From Marinobacter nauticus (GTDB taxonomy: Bacteria; Pseudomonadota; Gammaproteobacteria; Enterobacterales; Shewanellaceae), in assembly GCF_019801015.1 (NCBI RefSeq), contig NZ_JAHVJZ010000008.1:1-64000 (forward strand): 64,000 nucleotides of DNA, given 5' to 3'. A model generated the notes under the pieces. The model was not told where the DNA came from. It did no database searches and worked only from the letters and a program-made list of their open reading frames with translations. Both the position numbers and the translations under genes were made by a program. This document shows positions 21,370 through 31,059 of the stretch, one piece after another (positions within the stretch are counted from its first letter, which is position 1; every line of letters begins with the position of its first letter).

Positions 21370-22767
21370 ATGTTACGCGCGCTCTCACTGCTTGCCGCCG
21401 GTCTGATGATTGGCAGCCCCCTCGCCCAGCCCTTTGATGCCGATACCCTTCGCCACAGCGACGCCCTGCGTCAGCACGCCGAGCAAAGCGAAGCCGCCTG
21501 GCAGGTGCTGGAATCCCTGACCACCGAAGTTGGCCCCCGTCTGGCCGGCACCGAAGCCGATGCCCGTGCCGTCGCCTGGGCAAAAGCCCGCTTCGACGCC
21601 ATGGGGTTTGACCAGGTTCGCCTTGAACCGGTGACCGTTCCCCATTGGGAGCGCGGCTTCGCCGACGCCAAAGTCACTCTGCCCTTTCCCCAGCCGCTGG
21701 TGATCACCGCTTTGGGTAACTCTGTGGCCACCCCCGAGGGCGGCATTGAGGCCCAAATCGTCCGTTTTGCCACCCTCGCCGACCTGCAGGCCGCAACGCC
21801 CGCTGAGGTCAAAGGCAAGCTGGTGTTTATCGATCATAAGATGGAGCGCTATAAGGATGGCCGTGGCTACGGCCCGGTCGTCAAAGCCCGGGGCATCGGC
21901 GCTGTAGAAGCGGCGAAGAAAGGCGCCGTTGGCCTGCTGCTGCGCAGTGTCAGCACCAGCAGTCATCGCTTCGCCCACACCGGCGTAATGCGTTATGTCG
22001 ACGATGTGGCGCGGGTGCCCGCCGCCGCCATCTCCCCTCCGGACGCCGACCAGCTCACCCGCATGCTGGCCCGCCAGAGCGACATTCGGGTCAAACTGGA
22101 GCTGGACGCAATGGATAAGGGCGAAAGCACCAGCTACAACGTGATTGGCGAGATCACCGGCAGCACCAAGCCGGAAGAAATCGTGCTGATTGGCGCCCAT
22201 CTGGACTCCTGGGACGAAGGCACCGGTGCCCTGGACGATGGCGCAGGCGTGGCCATCGTGACCGCCGCCGCCGAACACATCATGGCGTTGAAACAGCGTC
22301 CGGAGCGCACCATCCGCGTGGTACTTTATGCCGCTGAAGAGATTGGGCTGATTGGCGCCAAAGCCTACCGGGATCAGCATAAAGACCTCCTCGACAACCA
22401 CTACATCGCCGCAGAAGCTGATTTTGGTGCCGGCCCCATCTACCGCCTGGACAGTCGGGTGAACGAATCCGCCCGCCCGGCCATTGAAGCGATGGTTGAG
22501 CAGCTGGCCCCGCTGGGCGTCACCATTGGCCACAACAAAAGCTGGGGTGGGCCGGATGTTTCCGTCCTGCCACCGCTGGGTGTGCCGGTAGCGGGCCTGA
22601 ATATGGACGGCACCGACTACTTTGATTACCACCACACGCCGGACGACACTCTGGACAAAGTAAAACCGGAGTCCCTGAAGCAGAGCACCACGGTCTATAC
22701 CCTGTTTGCCTGGCTGATGGCCAACGCCAACAGTGAGCTTCGCCCCATTCCGCCGACCGGCGAGTAA
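21370..22767 (+). CDS. Secreted M28-family zinc metallopeptidase (with PA-like domain)
   Basis: The 465-residue protein has a signal peptide ending near LAQ (20). A PA-like insertion (about 125-250) precedes the M28 catalytic core. Likely zinc ligands and catalytic residues are H277 and D289 or D290 (GAHLDSWDEGTGALDDGAG), E323/E324 (AAEEIGL), D351 (EADFGAG) and a late His in HHTPDDTLD. It resembles plasma glutamate carboxypeptidase-like exported aminopeptidases. It would act in the periplasm or outside the cell on small peptides. Monocistronic. Confidence 0.9.
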   Translation: MLRALSLLAAGLMIGSPLAQPFDADTLRHSDALRQHAEQSEAAWQVLESLTTEVGPRLAGTEADARAVAWAKARFDAMGFDQVRLEPVTVPHWERGFADAKVTLPFPQPLVITALGNSVATPEGGIEAQIVRFATLADLQAATPAEVKGKLVFIDHKMERYKDGRGYGPVVKARGIGAVEAAKKGAVGLLLRSVSTSSHRFAHTGVMRYVDDVARVPAAAISPPDADQLTRMLARQSDIRVKLELDAMDKGESTSYNVIGEITGSTKPEEIVLIGAHLDSWDEGTGALDDGAGVAIVTAAAEHIMALKQRPERTIRVVLYAAEEIGLIGAKAYRDQHKDLLDNHYIAAEADFGAGPIYRLDSRVNESARPAIEAMVEQLAPLGVTIGHNKSWGGPDVSVLPPLGVPVAGLNMDGTDYFDYHHTPDDTLDKVKPESLKQSTTVYTLFAWLMANANSELRPIPPTGE

Positions 22768-22772
22768 CAGAA

Positions 22773-22798
22773 AAAAGGCCCGCATTTGCGGGCCTTTT
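22773..22798. terminator. Bidirectional terminator between the M28 peptidase gene and yaaA
   Basis: An 11-bp stem AAAAGGCCCGC/GCGGGCCTTTT has a 4-nt loop and lies between two convergent genes. Confidence 0.9.
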
Positions 22799-22815
22799 CT
22801 TTATTTCAGAACGCC

Positions 22816-23592
22816 TTAAACCGGCTCATCCCTCAGGAACACCAAGGTGTCCGCCGTCGACTCCTCAGCACTGAAACGGTAACCGGCATAGTCAAACGCT
22901 TCCAGATCCTTCGGCTGAGTGGGGCGCTGTTCGATCAGATAACGCGCCATCAGGCCACGCGCTTTCTTCGCGTAGAAACTGATGATTTTGTACTGGCCGT
23001 TCTTCAGATCCTTAAACACCGGAGTGATCACCTGGGCGTTCAGCGCCTTGGTTTTTACCGACTTGAAGTACTCGTTGGAGGCCAGGTTCACCACCACACT
23101 GTCACCCTGGGCTTCCAGCGCCTCATTCAGGGCATCGGTAATGTGCTGGCCCCAGAAGGCATACAGGTCCTTACCGCGGGCATTGGCCAGCTTGGTGCCC
23201 ATCTCCAGGCGATAGGGCTGCATCAGGTCCAACGGACGCAGCAGGCCATACAGGCCGGAGAGAATGCGCAGGTGCTGCTGAGCGTACTCCAGCTGGTTCT
23301 CGTTGAGGGAGGTCGCTTCCAGCCCGGTGTACACGTCGCCATTAAAGGCCAGCACCGCCTGCTTGGCGTTGTCCGGGGTAAAGGGCGGTTGCCACTGCTC
23401 AAACCGGGCCGCGTTCAGCCCCGCCAGCTTGTCAGACAGCTTCATCAGAGTGGCCAGGTCTGCCGGGGTCAGGGTACGGCAGCTCTCCATCAGCAACTCA
23501 GCGTGGTCCAGCATCTGCGGCTGGGTGTGCGCCTCAAGGTGCGGAGGGGTGTCAAAATCGAGATTTTTCGCCGGTGAGATTACCGCCAGCAT
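22816..23592 (-). CDS. yaaA: YaaA peroxide stress-resistance protein
   Basis: The 258-residue UPF0246/DUF328 protein starts with the family signature [13 protein letters not shown] and has conserved [19 protein letters not shown]. In E. coli YaaA limits intracellular free iron during H2O2 stress, with a DNA-binding helix-hairpin-helix fold. Its position next to a YaaJ-type symporter and tal matches the E. coli yaaA-yaaJ-talB order. Confidence 0.94.
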   Translation of the reverse strand: MLAVISPAKNLDFDTPPHLEAHTQPQMLDHAELLMESCRTLTPADLATLMKLSDKLAGLNAARFEQWQPPFTPDNAKQAVLAFNGDVYTGLEATSLNENQLEYAQQHLRILSGLYGLLRPLDLMQPYRLEMGTKLANARGKDLYAFWGQHITDALNEALEAQGDSVVVNLASNEYFKSVKTKALNAQVITPVFKDLKNGQYKIISFYAKKARGLMARYLIEQRPTQPKDLEAFDYAGYRFSAEESTADTLVFLRDEPV

Positions 23593-23656
23593 AGTCAGCT
23601 CCTTGAGCCAGTTCCTTAAGCATGGCGCTCACTATAACAACCGCCCAAACACAAAA

Positions 23657-23680
23657 AAACCACGCCATAAGGCGTGGTTT
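23657..23680 (-). terminator. Terminator of the alanine symporter gene
   Basis: The 10-bp stem AAACCACGCC/GGCGTGGTTT (loop ATAA) is 21 bp downstream of the symporter stop and is followed on the minus strand by further T residues. Confidence 0.85.
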
Positions 23681-23701
23681 TCGATTGAGACCATCGGGTC
23701 C

Positions 23702-25159
23702 TTAGCGGCCGCTGGTGGGCTCGCTTTCGTTTTCGCTCTCGGCGGTCCAGGTGTCGCACACCAGACGGTCACGAATCACCGGGAAGGCGTTGGCATCAAA
23801 CTCCGGCACCTGGCCTTCTTTGATCTGCTTTTCGTAGTCCGCGATCACCGCGTAGGCCACTTTGGACAGCATCACAATGGCGGCGATGTTCACCAGCGCC
23901 ATCAGGCCCATGGAAACGTCAGCAAAGTTCCAAACCATGCTCAGGGAGGCCACGGAGCCCACCATCACCATCGCCAGAACCGCCAGACGGAACACCATCA
24001 GCACTTTCTTGCTCTTGCTCAGGAAGATGATGTTGGTTTCAGCGTAGCTGTAGTTCGCAATGATGGAGCTGAAGCAGAACAGGATGATGGCGAACGCAAT
24101 GAAGTATGCGGCCCAGCCACCCAGCTCATTGGTCAGTGCCAGCTGCAGCAGGCTGATACCGGCTGCGTCACCCGGGTTATCCAGCACGCCGGACAGCAGG
24201 ATGATGGCCGCAGAAGCGGTACAGATCACCAGGGTATCCACGAACACGCCGATCATCTGAACGAAGCCCTGAGACGCCGGGTGGTTCGGGTTCGGAGTGG
24301 CAGAGGCCGCCACGTTGGCCGCAGAGCCCATACCCGCTTCGTTAGAGAACAGACCACGGGCCACACCGGCCATGATGGCGCCCATGGCACCGCCAGCGGC
24401 TTCCTGCAGACCGAACGCGCTCTTGAAGATCAGTGCCAGAGCCGCCGGAACTTCGGACAGGTTCATCGCCAGAACCAATACAGCGATACCCAGGTAGGCC
24501 ACCGCCATAACCGGAACGATCACTTCAGACGCTTTCGCCACCTTCTGCAGGCCACCCATGATGATGTAGGCAGTGGCGGCAACGATGATCAGACCCAGAA
24601 CGGTCTTATCAATGCCAAAGGCGTTGTGCACGGCGTCGGTGATGGTGTTGGCCTGTACCGAGTTAAAGGCAAAACCAAAGGCGATGATCAGCAGGATGGA
24701 GAACAGAGAACCCATCCAACGCTTACCCAGGCCCTGCTCCATGTAGAAGGCCGGGCCACCGCGGTACAGACCGTCGTCACCCTTCACCTTGTACACCTGA
24801 GCCAGGGTGGATTCCACAAACGCGGTTGCCATACCCAGCAGGGCGATCAGCCACATCCAGAAGATGGAGCCGGCACCACCCACGGTGATCGCAACAGCGA
24901 CACCCGCCATGTTGCCGGTCCCTACACGGGCGGCCATGGAGGTGCAGAACACCTGGAATGAGGAGATGCCATCGGTTTTCTCACGGCCCTGACGGACCAG
25001 CTTAACGCCGTGGCCAAAGAGTCGCAGCTGGATAAAGCCGAGACGGATGGTAAACAGGAGACCAGCGGCCACCAGTACGTAGATCAGCAAACTGCCCCAT
25101 AGGAGGCCATTGATGGCATTGATGGCAGCTTCGATGCCGCTGACGAGTGTTTCAAACAT
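23702..25159 (-). CDS. Sodium:alanine symporter (AGCS family, YaaJ-like)
   Basis: The 485-residue inner-membrane protein has about 11 helices and AGCS signatures, including the N-terminal IRLGFIQLRLFGHG, GTGNMAGVAVAITVGGAGSIFWMW, and GVARGLFSNEAGMGSAANVAAS. It is expected to import alanine and possibly glycine with Na+. It is divergent from tal across a 567-bp gap with several regulatory-looking palindromes. No glycine riboswitch, which often precedes AGCS genes, is recognisable. Confidence 0.93.
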   Translation of the reverse strand: MFETLVSGIEAAINAINGLLWGSLLIYVLVAAGLLFTIRLGFIQLRLFGHGVKLVRQGREKTDGISSFQVFCTSMAARVGTGNMAGVAVAITVGGAGSIFWMWLIALLGMATAFVESTLAQVYKVKGDDGLYRGGPAFYMEQGLGKRWMGSLFSILLIIAFGFAFNSVQANTITDAVHNAFGIDKTVLGLIIVAATAYIIMGGLQKVAKASEVIVPVMAVAYLGIAVLVLAMNLSEVPAALALIFKSAFGLQEAAGGAMGAIMAGVARGLFSNEAGMGSAANVAASATPNPNHPASQGFVQMIGVFVDTLVICTASAAIILLSGVLDNPGDAAGISLLQLALTNELGGWAAYFIAFAIILFCFSSIIANYSYAETNIIFLSKSKKVLMVFRLAVLAMVMVGSVASLSMVWNFADVSMGLMALVNIAAIVMLSKVAYAVIADYEKQIKEGQVPEFDANAFPVIRDRLVCDTWTAESENESEPTSGR

Positions 25160-25363
25160 ATTGTGCGTTCTTCTTGCTAGCGCAGATGGGGTCAGACCTG
25201 GGCAGTCCCATCCAACGGTTGGCTACTTCACTTCCATTACCAGATACACAGCCTTCCTGGCCTGTTCCCGACGGTTTAGTGCTATTTAGTTGTTGTTCGC
25301 GTCGTCTAAAAAACGCGCGGTCCGCCGGTATCGAGCCGGCACATTAGCATAAGAATTTTCCAA

Positions 25364-25383
25364 TCACGCGTGATCAAGATCAC
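25364..25383. promoter_or_regulatory. CRP/FNR-type operator with an overlapping palindrome
   Basis: GTGATCAAGATCAC (25370-25383) is an inverted repeat with half-sites GTGA-N6-TCAC, close to the CRP consensus and sharing the FNR TGAT-N4-ATCA core. It overlaps TCACGCGTGA (25364-25373), a second perfect palindrome. It lies 205-224 bp upstream of the symporter start. Confidence 0.5.
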
Positions 25384-25622
25384 GGAGCCGCATTAAGATA
25401 ACACCGGACCAACACCGTTAACACCCACCGGAAACCAGCAGGAAACATCGCACAGGACATTAAGTGCGCTTCATCACGCTCCATTCTGACACGCCTGACC
25501 TCATTTCTGGCTAGAGTAGATAACAGCGTTGCGCAGAAGGCGTTCATGCAATCAGACTTTGTCTTTTTGTTACAGCACTGAGCCAAATAAGGTCAGAACA
25601 CCCCGTTAAATCCACGGGCGCA

Positions 25623-25637
25623 CGTAATTTTATTACA
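25623..25637. promoter_or_regulatory. HexR-like operator upstream of tal-pgi
   Basis: CGTAATTTTATTACA is a 5-3-5 palindrome (GTAAT-TTT-ATTAC) matching 14 of 15 positions of the TGTAAT-N3-ATTACA box described for HexR, a central-carbon regulator of Shewanella and relatives. It lies 89 bp upstream of tal, a plausible HexR target. Confidence 0.6.
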
Positions 25638-25726
25638 CTATCAGTTGGATTCTCCGGACAGATCGCCTTTAATGGTGGCCTGCCTTTTGGACATCTCGGT
25701 TTTGCCCGATCAACGGAATCATCACC

Positions 25727-26683
25727 ATGGCAAATGCACTATCTCAGCTTAAAGCGCTCACCACTATTGTTGCCGATACCGGCGACATCGAAGCGATCCG
25801 CCGTTACCAGCCGGAGGACGCCACCACCAACCCGTCCCTTATTCTGAAAGCCGCCCAGATCCCGGATTATGAGCCGTTGATCGCCGACGCCATCGCTTAT
25901 GCCAAGGGGCAAAGCGATAACCCGGCTCAACAGCTGGACGACGCCGCGGATAAGCTGGCCGTGAATATTGGTCTGGAGATCCTGAAGATCGTCCCCGGCC
26001 GCATCTCTACCGAAGTGGATGCCCGCCTCTCTTTTGACACCCAGGGCTCCGTCGCCAAGGCGCGCAAACTGATGCGCCTGTATCAGGAAGCCGGCGTTGG
26101 TCCGGAGCGCATCCTGATCAAACTGGCGTCCACCTGGGAAGGGATCCGCGCCGCCGAGCAGCTGGAACAGGAAGGCATCAACTGCAACCTGACCCTGCTG
26201 TTCAGCTTTGCCCAGGCCCGCGCCTGTGCCGAAGCCGGCGTTTACCTGATCTCCCCCTTCGTTGGCCGGATCCTGGACTGGTACAAAGCCAAAACCGGCG
26301 AGGCGTACGAAGGCAAAGACGATCCGGGCGTGCAGTCCGTGTCTCAGATCTACGACTACTACAAGCGCCACGGCTACCACACCGTGGTGATGGGCGCGAG
26401 CTTCCGCAACACCGGCGAGATCCTGGCTCTGGCCGGCTGTGACCGTCTGACCATCAGCCCCGCGCTGCTGGAAGAGCTGGAAAACAGCGACATCACTGTT
26501 GAGCGTGAACTGGGCTACGAAGGCGACGTACAATCCCGCCCGGCCCCCCTGAGTGAAGCCCAGTTCCGCTGGGAGATGAATCAGGACGCCATGGCCGTAG
26601 AGAAGCTGGCGGAAGGGATCCGCAACTTCGCCATCGATCAGGGAAAACTGGAATCGATGCTCACCGCCCGTCTCGGCGCCTAA
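25727..26683 (+). CDS. tal: Transaldolase
   Basis: The 318-residue class I transaldolase has the Schiff-base lysine in [10 protein letters not shown] (K132) and the signature [13 protein letters not shown]. It transfers dihydroxyacetone units between sedoheptulose-7-P and glyceraldehyde-3-P in the non-oxidative pentose phosphate pathway. It is close to E. coli TalB in length and sequence. It is followed after 54 bp by pgi, the two probably forming an operon. Confidence 0.98.
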   Translation: MANALSQLKALTTIVADTGDIEAIRRYQPEDATTNPSLILKAAQIPDYEPLIADAIAYAKGQSDNPAQQLDDAADKLAVNIGLEILKIVPGRISTEVDARLSFDTQGSVAKARKLMRLYQEAGVGPERILIKLASTWEGIRAAEQLEQEGINCNLTLLFSFAQARACAEAGVYLISPFVGRILDWYKAKTGEAYEGKDDPGVQSVSQIYDYYKRHGYHTVVMGASFRNTGEILALAGCDRLTISPALLEELENSDITVERELGYEGDVQSRPAPLSEAQFRWEMNQDAMAVEKLAEGIRNFAIDQGKLESMLTARLGA

Positions 26684-26697
26684 TCTTAGGGAAACCT

Positions 26698-26719
26698 GCC
26701 CGGGCCAGACGGCCCGGGC
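26698..26719 (+). other. GC-rich hairpin between tal and pgi
   Basis: A perfect 9-bp stem GCCCGGGCC/GGCCCGGGC with a 4-nt loop lies in the 54-bp gap. There is no T run, so it is unlikely to terminate transcription. It may stabilise or set the processing point of the tal-pgi message (inference). Confidence 0.6.
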
Positions 26720-26737
26720 TCAGTCAGGGATTACGTT

Positions 26738-28384
26738 ATGAGTGCACTGACCTCACTGCCGACCTGGCAGGCTTTGTCGCAGCACAGCGACGCCATCAAG
26801 CAAACCCATCTTCGCGACCTCTTCAGCCAGGATCCAAAGCGGGCTGAGCGTTATCAGCTCAAGGCCGCCGGCCTGTTCCTGGATTACGCCAAGAACCGCA
26901 TCACCGATGACACCCTGGCGTTGCTTTGTCAGCTGGCACGGGAAACCGGCGTCGAAGCCCTGCGGGACGCCATGTTCCGCGGCGAGGTGATCAACAACAC
27001 CGAAGGCCGCCCGGTACTGCATACTGCCCTGCGTTATCGTGGCGAAGGCAGCATTCAGGCACAGGATGAAGACGCCGCTGCCGAAGTTCGCGCTACCCTG
27101 AAGCGGATGAAGGCGTTCGTTGAGTCGATCCACGATCAAAGCTGGAAGGGATACACCGGCGAAGCCTTTACCGACGTGGTCAGCATCGGCATTGGTGGCT
27201 CTTTCCTCGGCCCCAAGATCATGAGCGAAGCGCTGCGTCCGTACTGGCGAGGCGACCTCCGCTGCCACTTTGTGGCCAACATTGACGGTACCGCACTGAC
27301 CGAAAAGCTGAAGAAGCTGGACCCCAAACGGACATTGATCCTGATGTCCTCCAAGTCCTTTACCACTCAGGAAACGCTCACCAACACCGAGAGTGCCCGA
27401 CAGTGGTTCCTCGACAGTGGCGCACCGGAGTCCGCCATTGGTCAGCATTTCGTGGCGATCAGCGCCAATGTGCCGGCGGCCGAGGCGTTCGGCATTAAAG
27501 CGGAAAACGTGTATCCCATGTGGGATTGGGTTGGCGGCCGCTACTCGCTGTGGTCGGCCATCGGCCTGCCGATCGCCCTGCTGGTGGGATTTGATCACTT
27601 CAACGCCCTGCTGGAAGGCGCCGAAGCGATGGACACCCATTTCCGCACCGCGCCACTTGAGCAGAACATGCCGGCCCTGATGGGCTTGCTGTCGCTCTGG
27701 TACACCAACTTCTTCGACAGCGGCAGCCAGGTGATCCTCACTTACGATCACTACCTGCGTGGGCTTCCGGCCTACGTTCAGCAGCTGGACATGGAAAGCA
27801 ACGGCAAAGGCGTCCGCAAAGACGGCAGTGCCGTTGATTACGCGACCGGCCCGGTCATCTGGGGCGGCGAAGGCACCAACGGCCAGCACGCCTACCACCA
27901 GTTACTGCATCAGGGCAGCGGCGTCATCCCGGCGGATTTCATTTTGCCGCTGCAAAGCCACAACCCACTGGGCCGTCACCACGCCATGCTGGCGTCCAAC
28001 TGCCTGGCGCAGACTCAGGCGCTGATGCAGGGCAAGACCCAGGCCGAAGCCGAAGCGGAACTGGCCGGCAAAGGCCTGAGCGAAGCGGCCACTGCAGAAC
28101 TGGCCCGCCATAAAGTGATGCCGGGCAATAAGCCCAGCAACACGCTGCTGATGGACAAGCTGACCCCCCACACCCTGGGTGCACTGGTGGCGCTGTATGA
28201 ACACCGCACCTTTGTTCAGGGCGCCGTCTGGGGCATCAACTCCTTCGATCAGTGGGGCGTGGAACTGGGTAAGGTTCTGGGCAATGCCATTCTGGATGAA
28301 CTGGAAACTGAACAGCCCAAACTGGACCAGGACAGCTCCACCGCCAGCCTGATCACGATATTCCGTCAGGGCCAACTGAAATAG
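26738..28384 (+). CDS. pgi: Glucose-6-phosphate isomerase
   Basis: The 548-residue protein matches E. coli Pgi in length and has [30 protein letters not shown], and the late [12 protein letters not shown] and [14 protein letters not shown] signature regions. It interconverts glucose-6-P and fructose-6-P in the cytoplasm. Pairing with tal links glycolysis/gluconeogenesis and the pentose phosphate pathway under one upstream control region. Confidence 0.98.
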   Translation: MSALTSLPTWQALSQHSDAIKQTHLRDLFSQDPKRAERYQLKAAGLFLDYAKNRITDDTLALLCQLARETGVEALRDAMFRGEVINNTEGRPVLHTALRYRGEGSIQAQDEDAAAEVRATLKRMKAFVESIHDQSWKGYTGEAFTDVVSIGIGGSFLGPKIMSEALRPYWRGDLRCHFVANIDGTALTEKLKKLDPKRTLILMSSKSFTTQETLTNTESARQWFLDSGAPESAIGQHFVAISANVPAAEAFGIKAENVYPMWDWVGGRYSLWSAIGLPIALLVGFDHFNALLEGAEAMDTHFRTAPLEQNMPALMGLLSLWYTNFFDSGSQVILTYDHYLRGLPAYVQQLDMESNGKGVRKDGSAVDYATGPVIWGGEGTNGQHAYHQLLHQGSGVIPADFILPLQSHNPLGRHHAMLASNCLAQTQALMQGKTQAEAEAELAGKGLSEAATAELARHKVMPGNKPSNTLLMDKLTPHTLGALVALYEHRTFVQGAVWGINSFDQWGVELGKVLGNAILDELETEQPKLDQDSSTASLITIFRQGQLK

Positions 28385-28415
28385 TGGATCTCTCCCCGGG
28401 CTTCGCAACACTTTT

Positions 28416-28443
28416 GCAACATCGGTGTTGCACACTCTTTTTT
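28416..28443 (+). terminator. Probable terminator after pgi
   Basis: GCAACA-TCGG-TGTTGC (28416-28431) is followed by ACACTCTTTTTT. The stem is short (6 bp) and the T run is offset, so efficiency is uncertain. Confidence 0.5.
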
Positions 28444-28493
28444 GACTGTGGTATATCCAACTTGAACAAAAAAGAAGCTCAGGGGGGAGTGAT

Positions 28494-28676
28494 ATGGAAC
28501 GTTTGGATTACGGCTCACCAGAAGGCAGTGTTGTTGAGAAGCCGACACGCTCTCGAGGCAGCAAAAAGCGCAAGTGGCGCGAGATTGAAGCCCTGAAAGA
28601 GCGCCAGCGCCTGCGTAAGGAGCTGGAAGGCATCGACTTCTGCACGGACTGCGGCGAAGAGCTTCTTGAGTTCTGA
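28494..28676 (+). CDS. DUF3545 family small protein with a C-terminal CxxC
   Basis: The 60-residue protein has the DUF3545 core SKKRKWREIEALKERQRLRKEL. It is basic and likely helical. Its C-terminal tail FCTDCGEELLEF contains a CxxC pair that could bind zinc or be redox active. The function of the family is unknown. It has a strong ribosome site (GGGGGAG) and a solid terminator. Confidence 0.8.
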   Translation: MERLDYGSPEGSVVEKPTRSRGSKKRKWREIEALKERQRLRKELEGIDFCTDCGEELLEF

Positions 28677-28686
28677 CCGAATCAAC

Positions 28687-28717
28687 AAAAACGCCCCGCA
28701 TCGCGGGGCGTTTTTTT
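28687..28717. terminator. Bidirectional terminator after the DUF3545 gene
   Basis: The stem AACGCCCCGC/GCGGGGCGTT (28690-28699, 28703-28712), with a 3-nt loop, is flanked by an A5 run and a T7 run. Confidence 0.92.
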
Positions 28718-28722
28718 ATGCC

Positions 28723-29277
28723 TTACTGGCCGGAATCGGCTTCCATCAGGTAGGCTCGCAGGTCCTCAAACTCGCGATCACCGGTTTCACCAAAAAGGGG
28801 ATCATCCACCAGTTTACTGGCGACAAGCCGATGGATCTGCTCCCAGTCCTGCTCACCCAAACTGCGTTCCAGCAAGGGCAATACCCTCACCTCTTCCTGC
28901 TCCAGATGGTTACGCTGAAGGGCAACAAAATCCTCAATATCCTCAATCAGGCGCTCACGAGGCACCACGGCATCATTGAGGATCATGTTCAGGGTGTCGA
29001 ACAGTTGATCCGTCGCCTCCCGTAACTTCCCGTGTTCAATCGCCAGCCGATGAACCTCTCCCTGCTGCGTATCTCCCACCTTATCCAGGTAGTACTGATA
29101 CAGGATGTCTTCCATCGGGTGGTGACTCTGATCCGCATAGCGCTGCAGATAGTCCACCACATCCCGAACCACAGAAAGGTTCACTTCCTGTCCCGCTTTC
29201 AGGCGCTGTGCCTTACCGGCCAGCACTGAAAGCAGAGTGGAAATGTGGGCATGATCAGTGTGGATCCTTGCTAGCAT
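28723..29277 (-). CDS. Hemerythrin-like (HHE) domain protein
   Basis: The 184-residue all-helical protein has spaced histidines and glutamates of the HHE cation-binding family: H6/H9/H11 at the N-terminus, DQSHHPMEDILY (about 53-64), IEHGKL and RNHLEQEE. These fit a di-iron four-helix bundle. Such proteins sense or handle oxygen, nitric oxide or iron. The exact role is unknown. Monocistronic and convergent with the DUF3545 gene. Confidence 0.85.
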   Translation of the reverse strand: MLARIHTDHAHISTLLSVLAGKAQRLKAGQEVNLSVVRDVVDYLQRYADQSHHPMEDILYQYYLDKVGDTQQGEVHRLAIEHGKLREATDQLFDTLNMILNDAVVPRERLIEDIEDFVALQRNHLEQEEVRVLPLLERSLGEQDWEQIHRLVASKLVDDPLFGETGDREFEDLRAYLMEADSGQ

Positions 29278-29366
29278 CGCCCCTCCTAAGCTTTTGTCTC
29301 ATAAGCTTTGATCTTAGCCAGTGCCTTCACTGTGTGCGAAAAATCCGCCAAGGTCCTTGCGCTGGA

Positions 29367-30053
29367 TCAACCCATTTCCGGCAACTGAGGCTGCCAGTCG
29401 ATAGGGGTTTTGCCCAATTTCGCCAGGATCTCATTGGTCTGAGAAAAGTGGCGGCAACCGAGAAACCCGCGATGGGCAGACAGCGGTGAAGGATGGGGAG
29501 CTTTCAAAACAAAGTGCTTGTCGGTGTCGATATGACGGCCTTTCTTCTGGGCGTGGCTGCCCCACAGCAGGAACACCACCCCATCACGTTGGGCATTGAT
29601 CAGCTCAATCACCCCATCAGTAAAGGTTTCCCAACCCAGTGACGCATGGGAATGTGCCTGCCCGGCGTTCACGGTCAGTACCGTATTCAACAGCAGCACG
29701 CCTTGATCGGCCCAGTGGGCCAGATAACCGTGTTCAGGAATGGTGAAGTCCGGGATGTCGCTGGCCAACTCTTTATAGATGTTGACCAGAGAAGGGGGCG
29801 TTTTGATGCCAGGCTGTACGGAGAAGCACAGACCATGGGCCTGATTGGGGCCGTGGTAGGGGTCCTGCCCCAATATCACCACTTTGATCTGATCGAAATC
29901 GGTGCGACGGAACGCCTCGAACACCTGGTCTGCCGGCGGGTAGATCACCTGCCCCTGCTCACGCCACTCGGCCAGCTGGCCCATCATCTGTTGAAAATAG
30001 GGCTCGGATTTCACCGGCCCGAGGAATTGATGCCACTGGTTCTGGATCTGCAC
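29367..30053 (-). CDS. ung: Uracil-DNA glycosylase
   Basis: The family 1 UDG has the water-activating loop [18 protein letters not shown] and the leucine/minor-groove motif [17 protein letters not shown]. It removes uracil from DNA in base excision repair. I chose the GTG at 30053 (228 residues) because GGGAG lies 6 nt upstream. Another GTG five codons earlier (30068) lacks a good ribosome site. It is divergent from nfo, which acts on the abasic sites Ung creates. Confidence 0.96.
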   Translation of the reverse strand: MQIQNQWHQFLGPVKSEPYFQQMMGQLAEWREQGQVIYPPADQVFEAFRRTDFDQIKVVILGQDPYHGPNQAHGLCFSVQPGIKTPPSLVNIYKELASDIPDFTIPEHGYLAHWADQGVLLLNTVLTVNAGQAHSHASLGWETFTDGVIELINAQRDGVVFLLWGSHAQKKGRHIDTDKHFVLKAPHPSPLSAHRGFLGCRHFSQTNEILAKLGKTPIDWQPQLPEMG

Positions 30054-30114
30054 AGAAGGCTCCCACACCCGAAAATTTGCAATAGGGGCTCAGGATAACA
30101 AGCTCCATTTGGGC

Positions 30115-30143
30115 TTGCACCGCCGATGCGCCAACCGTAGCAT
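30115..30143 (+). promoter_or_regulatory. Candidate nfo promoter
   Basis: TTGCAC (30115-30120), a 17-bp spacer and TAGCAT (30138-30143) lie 25 bp before the nfo ATG. Moderate matches only. Confidence 0.45.
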
Positions 30144-30167
30144 CGCCGCATCAGATCAGGAGACGCT

Positions 30168-31013
30168 ATGAGAACCATTGGAGCCCACGTCAGTGCCAGC
30201 GGTGGTGTAGAAAACGCCCCCGCCAACGCAGCAGCCATCGGAGCCCGGGCCTTCGCCCTGTTCACCAAAAACCAACGCCGCTGGCAGGCCAAGCCACTGA
30301 CCACAGAGAGCATTGATCGTTTTAAATCAGCCTGTGAGGCTCATGGGTATGGGCCGGACCAGATCCTGCCCCACGACAGTTACCTGATTAACCTCGGCCA
30401 CCCGGACCCGGACGCGCTGTTGCGTTCCCGCGATGCCTTTATTGATGAGATGCAACGCTGTATGCAGCTGGGCCTGAACCGGCTCAATTTTCATCCCGGC
30501 AGCCACCTGCGTCAGGTCAGCGAAACGCACTGTCTCAGGACCATTGCCGAATCCATCAATCTGGCACTGGATCAGACTCAGGGAGTGATGGCGGTGATTG
30601 AGAACACCGCCGGGCAGGGCAGCAATCTGGGCCATCGCTTCGAGCAACTGGCCGAGATCATAGAAGGGGTTGAGGACAAATCCCGGGTGGGCGTCTGCCT
30701 GGATACCTGCCACACCTTTGCCGCCGGGTACGATCTGCGCACCGAGGCGGCCTGCGAAGCCACGTTTGACGAATTCGACCGTATCGTCGGTCTGAATTAC
30801 CTCCAGGGAATGCACCTGAACGGCTCAAAGTCCCCTTTGGGCAGCCGGGTAGACCGCCACCACACGCTGGACCAGGGTGAATTGGGCACGGCGGTGTTCG
30901 CGTTTTTGATGAATCACCCCTCGACCGTCGGCATTCCGATGGTATTGGAGACCATCGATTCCAGCCGATGGGCCGAGGAGATTCAGTGGCTTTACAGCCT
31001 TGAACGAAAATGA
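30168..31013 (+). CDS. nfo: Endonuclease IV
   Basis: The 281-residue AP endonuclease of the xylose-isomerase-like TIM-barrel family has zinc ligand regions [32 protein letters not shown] and [16 protein letters not shown]. It incises 5' to abasic sites and some oxidised bases. It is transcribed away from ung, with 114 bp between the two starts, so two consecutive base-excision-repair steps share one control region. Good ribosome site (AGGAG). Confidence 0.97.
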   Translation: MRTIGAHVSASGGVENAPANAAAIGARAFALFTKNQRRWQAKPLTTESIDRFKSACEAHGYGPDQILPHDSYLINLGHPDPDALLRSRDAFIDEMQRCMQLGLNRLNFHPGSHLRQVSETHCLRTIAESINLALDQTQGVMAVIENTAGQGSNLGHRFEQLAEIIEGVEDKSRVGVCLDTCHTFAAGYDLRTEAACEATFDEFDRIVGLNYLQGMHLNGSKSPLGSRVDRHHTLDQGELGTAVFAFLMNHPSTVGIPMVLETIDSSRWAEEIQWLYSLERK

Positions 31014-31023
31014 ACAGCTCAGA

Positions 31024-31041
31024 GCGGTGATAAGACACCGC
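31024..31041. terminator. Weak hairpin between convergent nfo and thrC
   Basis: GCGGTG-ATAAGA-CACCGC lies in the 46-bp convergent gap. There is no T run, so it is a poor terminator but may protect mRNA ends. Confidence 0.35.
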
Positions 31042-31059
31042 CCCGAGCGACGCGGATTC

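Larger units (their letters stand above)
25160..25726. other. Long divergent intergenic region between the symporter gene and tal
   Basis: No convincing gene is visible in these 567 bp. Contents, from left to right, are a symporter leader of about 150 nt containing CCAACCGTTGG, a tRNA T-arm-like hairpin followed by T6 on the minus strand (25305-25340), an overlapping palindrome pair (25364-25383), about 240 bp without recognisable structure, and a HexR-like box (25623-25637) upstream of tal. Confidence 0.6.

Noticed and set aside
25160-25350. Glycine riboswitch in front of the AGCS symporter
   Set aside because: Looked for because AGCS genes often have one, but the conserved glycine aptamer core motifs are absent.
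25380-25586. 68-codon minus-strand frame in the symporter-tal gap
   Set aside because: No ribosome site, no family resemblance, and it overlaps the palindromic regulatory segment; probably chance.
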